Of a stretch of DNA of 64,000 nt, positions 63,488 to 64,000 are shown piece after piece. Within the stretch, counting starts at the first letter, position 1. Each line of letters opens with the position of its first letter. Origin of the DNA: Niastella koreensis GR20-10 (lineage in GTDB: Bacteria; Bacteroidota; Bacteroidia; Chitinophagales; Chitinophagaceae). Made by a program: the position numbers and the translations under genes. The notes beneath the pieces were generated by a model that worked only from the letters and a program-made list of their open reading frames with translations, searched no databases and was not told the origin of the DNA. Location: contig NC_016609.1 of assembly GCF_000246855.1 (NCBI RefSeq), positions 1,178,001 to 1,242,000 on the forward strand, read 5' to 3'.

Positions 63488-63949
63488 ATGAAATTCCTCT
63501 TACTCTTAGTGTGTAGCCTGTCTTATGGCTTTTTAACGGCGCAGGATTGCAAGGAACATCTGCTTATGCAAAAAGGAGTTCAGTTGGAATATAGTGTGCA
63601 TTTCCCCAAATTAGATTCCAATGGATACAAACTGGTTTCCCGACTGCTTTTTGAAGTAAACGAGGTGAAGGACAGCGCCGGTGGTAGGTGGAGCTCCATT
63701 ACAAAAAGGGGCTATAGCGTTGCTGAAGAAAAAAAGTACGAACGAAAGATTGTATTGCAATGTGACGGCCAACACCTGCTTATTCCATATGATTTTTATT
63801 ATTACGATACCATTTTTACAAAAGATATACATAAAGCAGGACAGGTGCAGGATGAGTTTGGTTATGTGATAGCGTTTACCCCGCTTACTGATGCAATAAC
63901 CTATATTGTTCCGTTAGCTTTGGACTGTGTTGTTGGTTTGACAGGTTAG
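63488..63949 (+). CDS. Exported protein of unknown function, probably interrupted by an in-frame TAG
   Basis: 153 residues from ATG 63488, with a signal peptide ('FLLLLVCSLSYGFLTAQ'). The text 'HLLMQKGVQLEYSVHFPKLD' and 'LVSRLLFEVNEVKDSAGG' resembles a Bacteroidota family of exported proteins of about 230 residues whose role I do not know. The frame stops at TAG 63947-63949. The same frame then continues to the window edge as 'FWMYFNKETGLVKLQDS', which looks like the missing C-terminal part. The gene may therefore be a recent pseudogene, or the stop may be a sequence error. The end of the gene is outside the window. It follows the groEL terminator by 53 bp. Confidence 0.6.
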   Translation: MKFLLLLVCSLSYGFLTAQDCKEHLLMQKGVQLEYSVHFPKLDSNGYKLVSRLLFEVNEVKDSAGGRWSSITKRGYSVAEEKKYERKIVLQCDGQHLLIPYDFYYYDTIFTKDIHKAGQVQDEFGYVIAFTPLTDAITYIVPLALDCVVGLTG

Positions 63950-64000
63950 TTTTGGATGTATTTCAATAAGGAAACCGGATTGGTAAAACTGCAGGATAGC

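Overview
The window is chromosomal DNA of a Bacteroidota bacterium, most likely family Chitinophagaceae (Niastella/Chitinophaga-like). The evidence is the 16S rRNA text, the recurring Bacteroidota promoter element TAnnTTTG, weak Shine-Dalgarno signals, a type IX secretion-type C-terminal domain, a fused SecDF, a long NusB and a Gln-tRNA synthetase. Most of the window is housekeeping or ordinary accessory sequence. I see no phage, insertion sequence transposase, CRISPR array or classical defence locus.

Layout. 1-4.1 kb: a xylose operon, with the end of xylulokinase, xylose isomerase and an SSS-family sugar symporter. 4.2-5.4 kb: two small exported proteins on the minus strand. 5.7-11.7 kb: a complete rRNA operon (16S, tRNA-Ile, tRNA-Ala, 23S, 5S) with three tandem promoter modules, a long palindrome upstream, a decayed tRNA copy in the spacer and a strong terminator. 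12-16.7 kb: a serine hydrolase, ClpB and a DsbA-fold protein with SxxC in place of CxxC. 17.3-17.4 kb: an odd tRNA-like gene. 17.5-23.8 kb: a fatty-acid-hydroxylase-type membrane enzyme, several exported proteins of unknown role, QueD and DoxX. 23.9-26.4 kb: pfkA-pyk. 26.8-32.5 kb: an RmlD-like reductase, an arginine deiminase/citrulline hydrolase pair, an acyl-CoA dehydrogenase and a YggS-type PLP protein. 33-38 kb: glnS, an M20 amidohydrolase and a secreted sorting-domain protein. 38.2-41.3 kb: a stand-alone methylmalonyl-CoA mutase catalytic subunit with a small membrane protein, an IscA-type protein and a small unknown. 41.4-45.8 kb: an RprXY-like two-component system in one operon with a carbohydrate porin, a divergent His-rich mini-protein and a DUF1003 protein. 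46.0-49.6 kb: one 1175-residue GH18/deacetylase/GT2 fusion. 49.9-58.8 kb: SecDF, an aminotransferase, a GH127 arabinofuranosidase, a membrane-tethered metallo-hydrolase and CoaE. 59.2-63.9 kb: yajC, a DUF1573 lipoprotein and nusB (minus strand), then groES-groEL and the start of a secreted protein that appears to be cut by an in-frame TAG.

The most notable signals are not protein families. Intergenic DNA is built from a small vocabulary of short repeats and hairpins: GTTGAY arrays, AATATCGAATG palindromes, AAAGCCT/AGCTTTC heptamers, TCCCGAT-ATCGGGA hairpins and TCCGCCA-TGGCGGA terminators. One palindromic element has apparently entered the catalytic domain of the GT2 fusion in frame. One TCCCGAT hairpin occupies the anticodon arm of the decayed tRNA in the rRNA spacer. 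All family assignments are by reading motifs. No database search was run.
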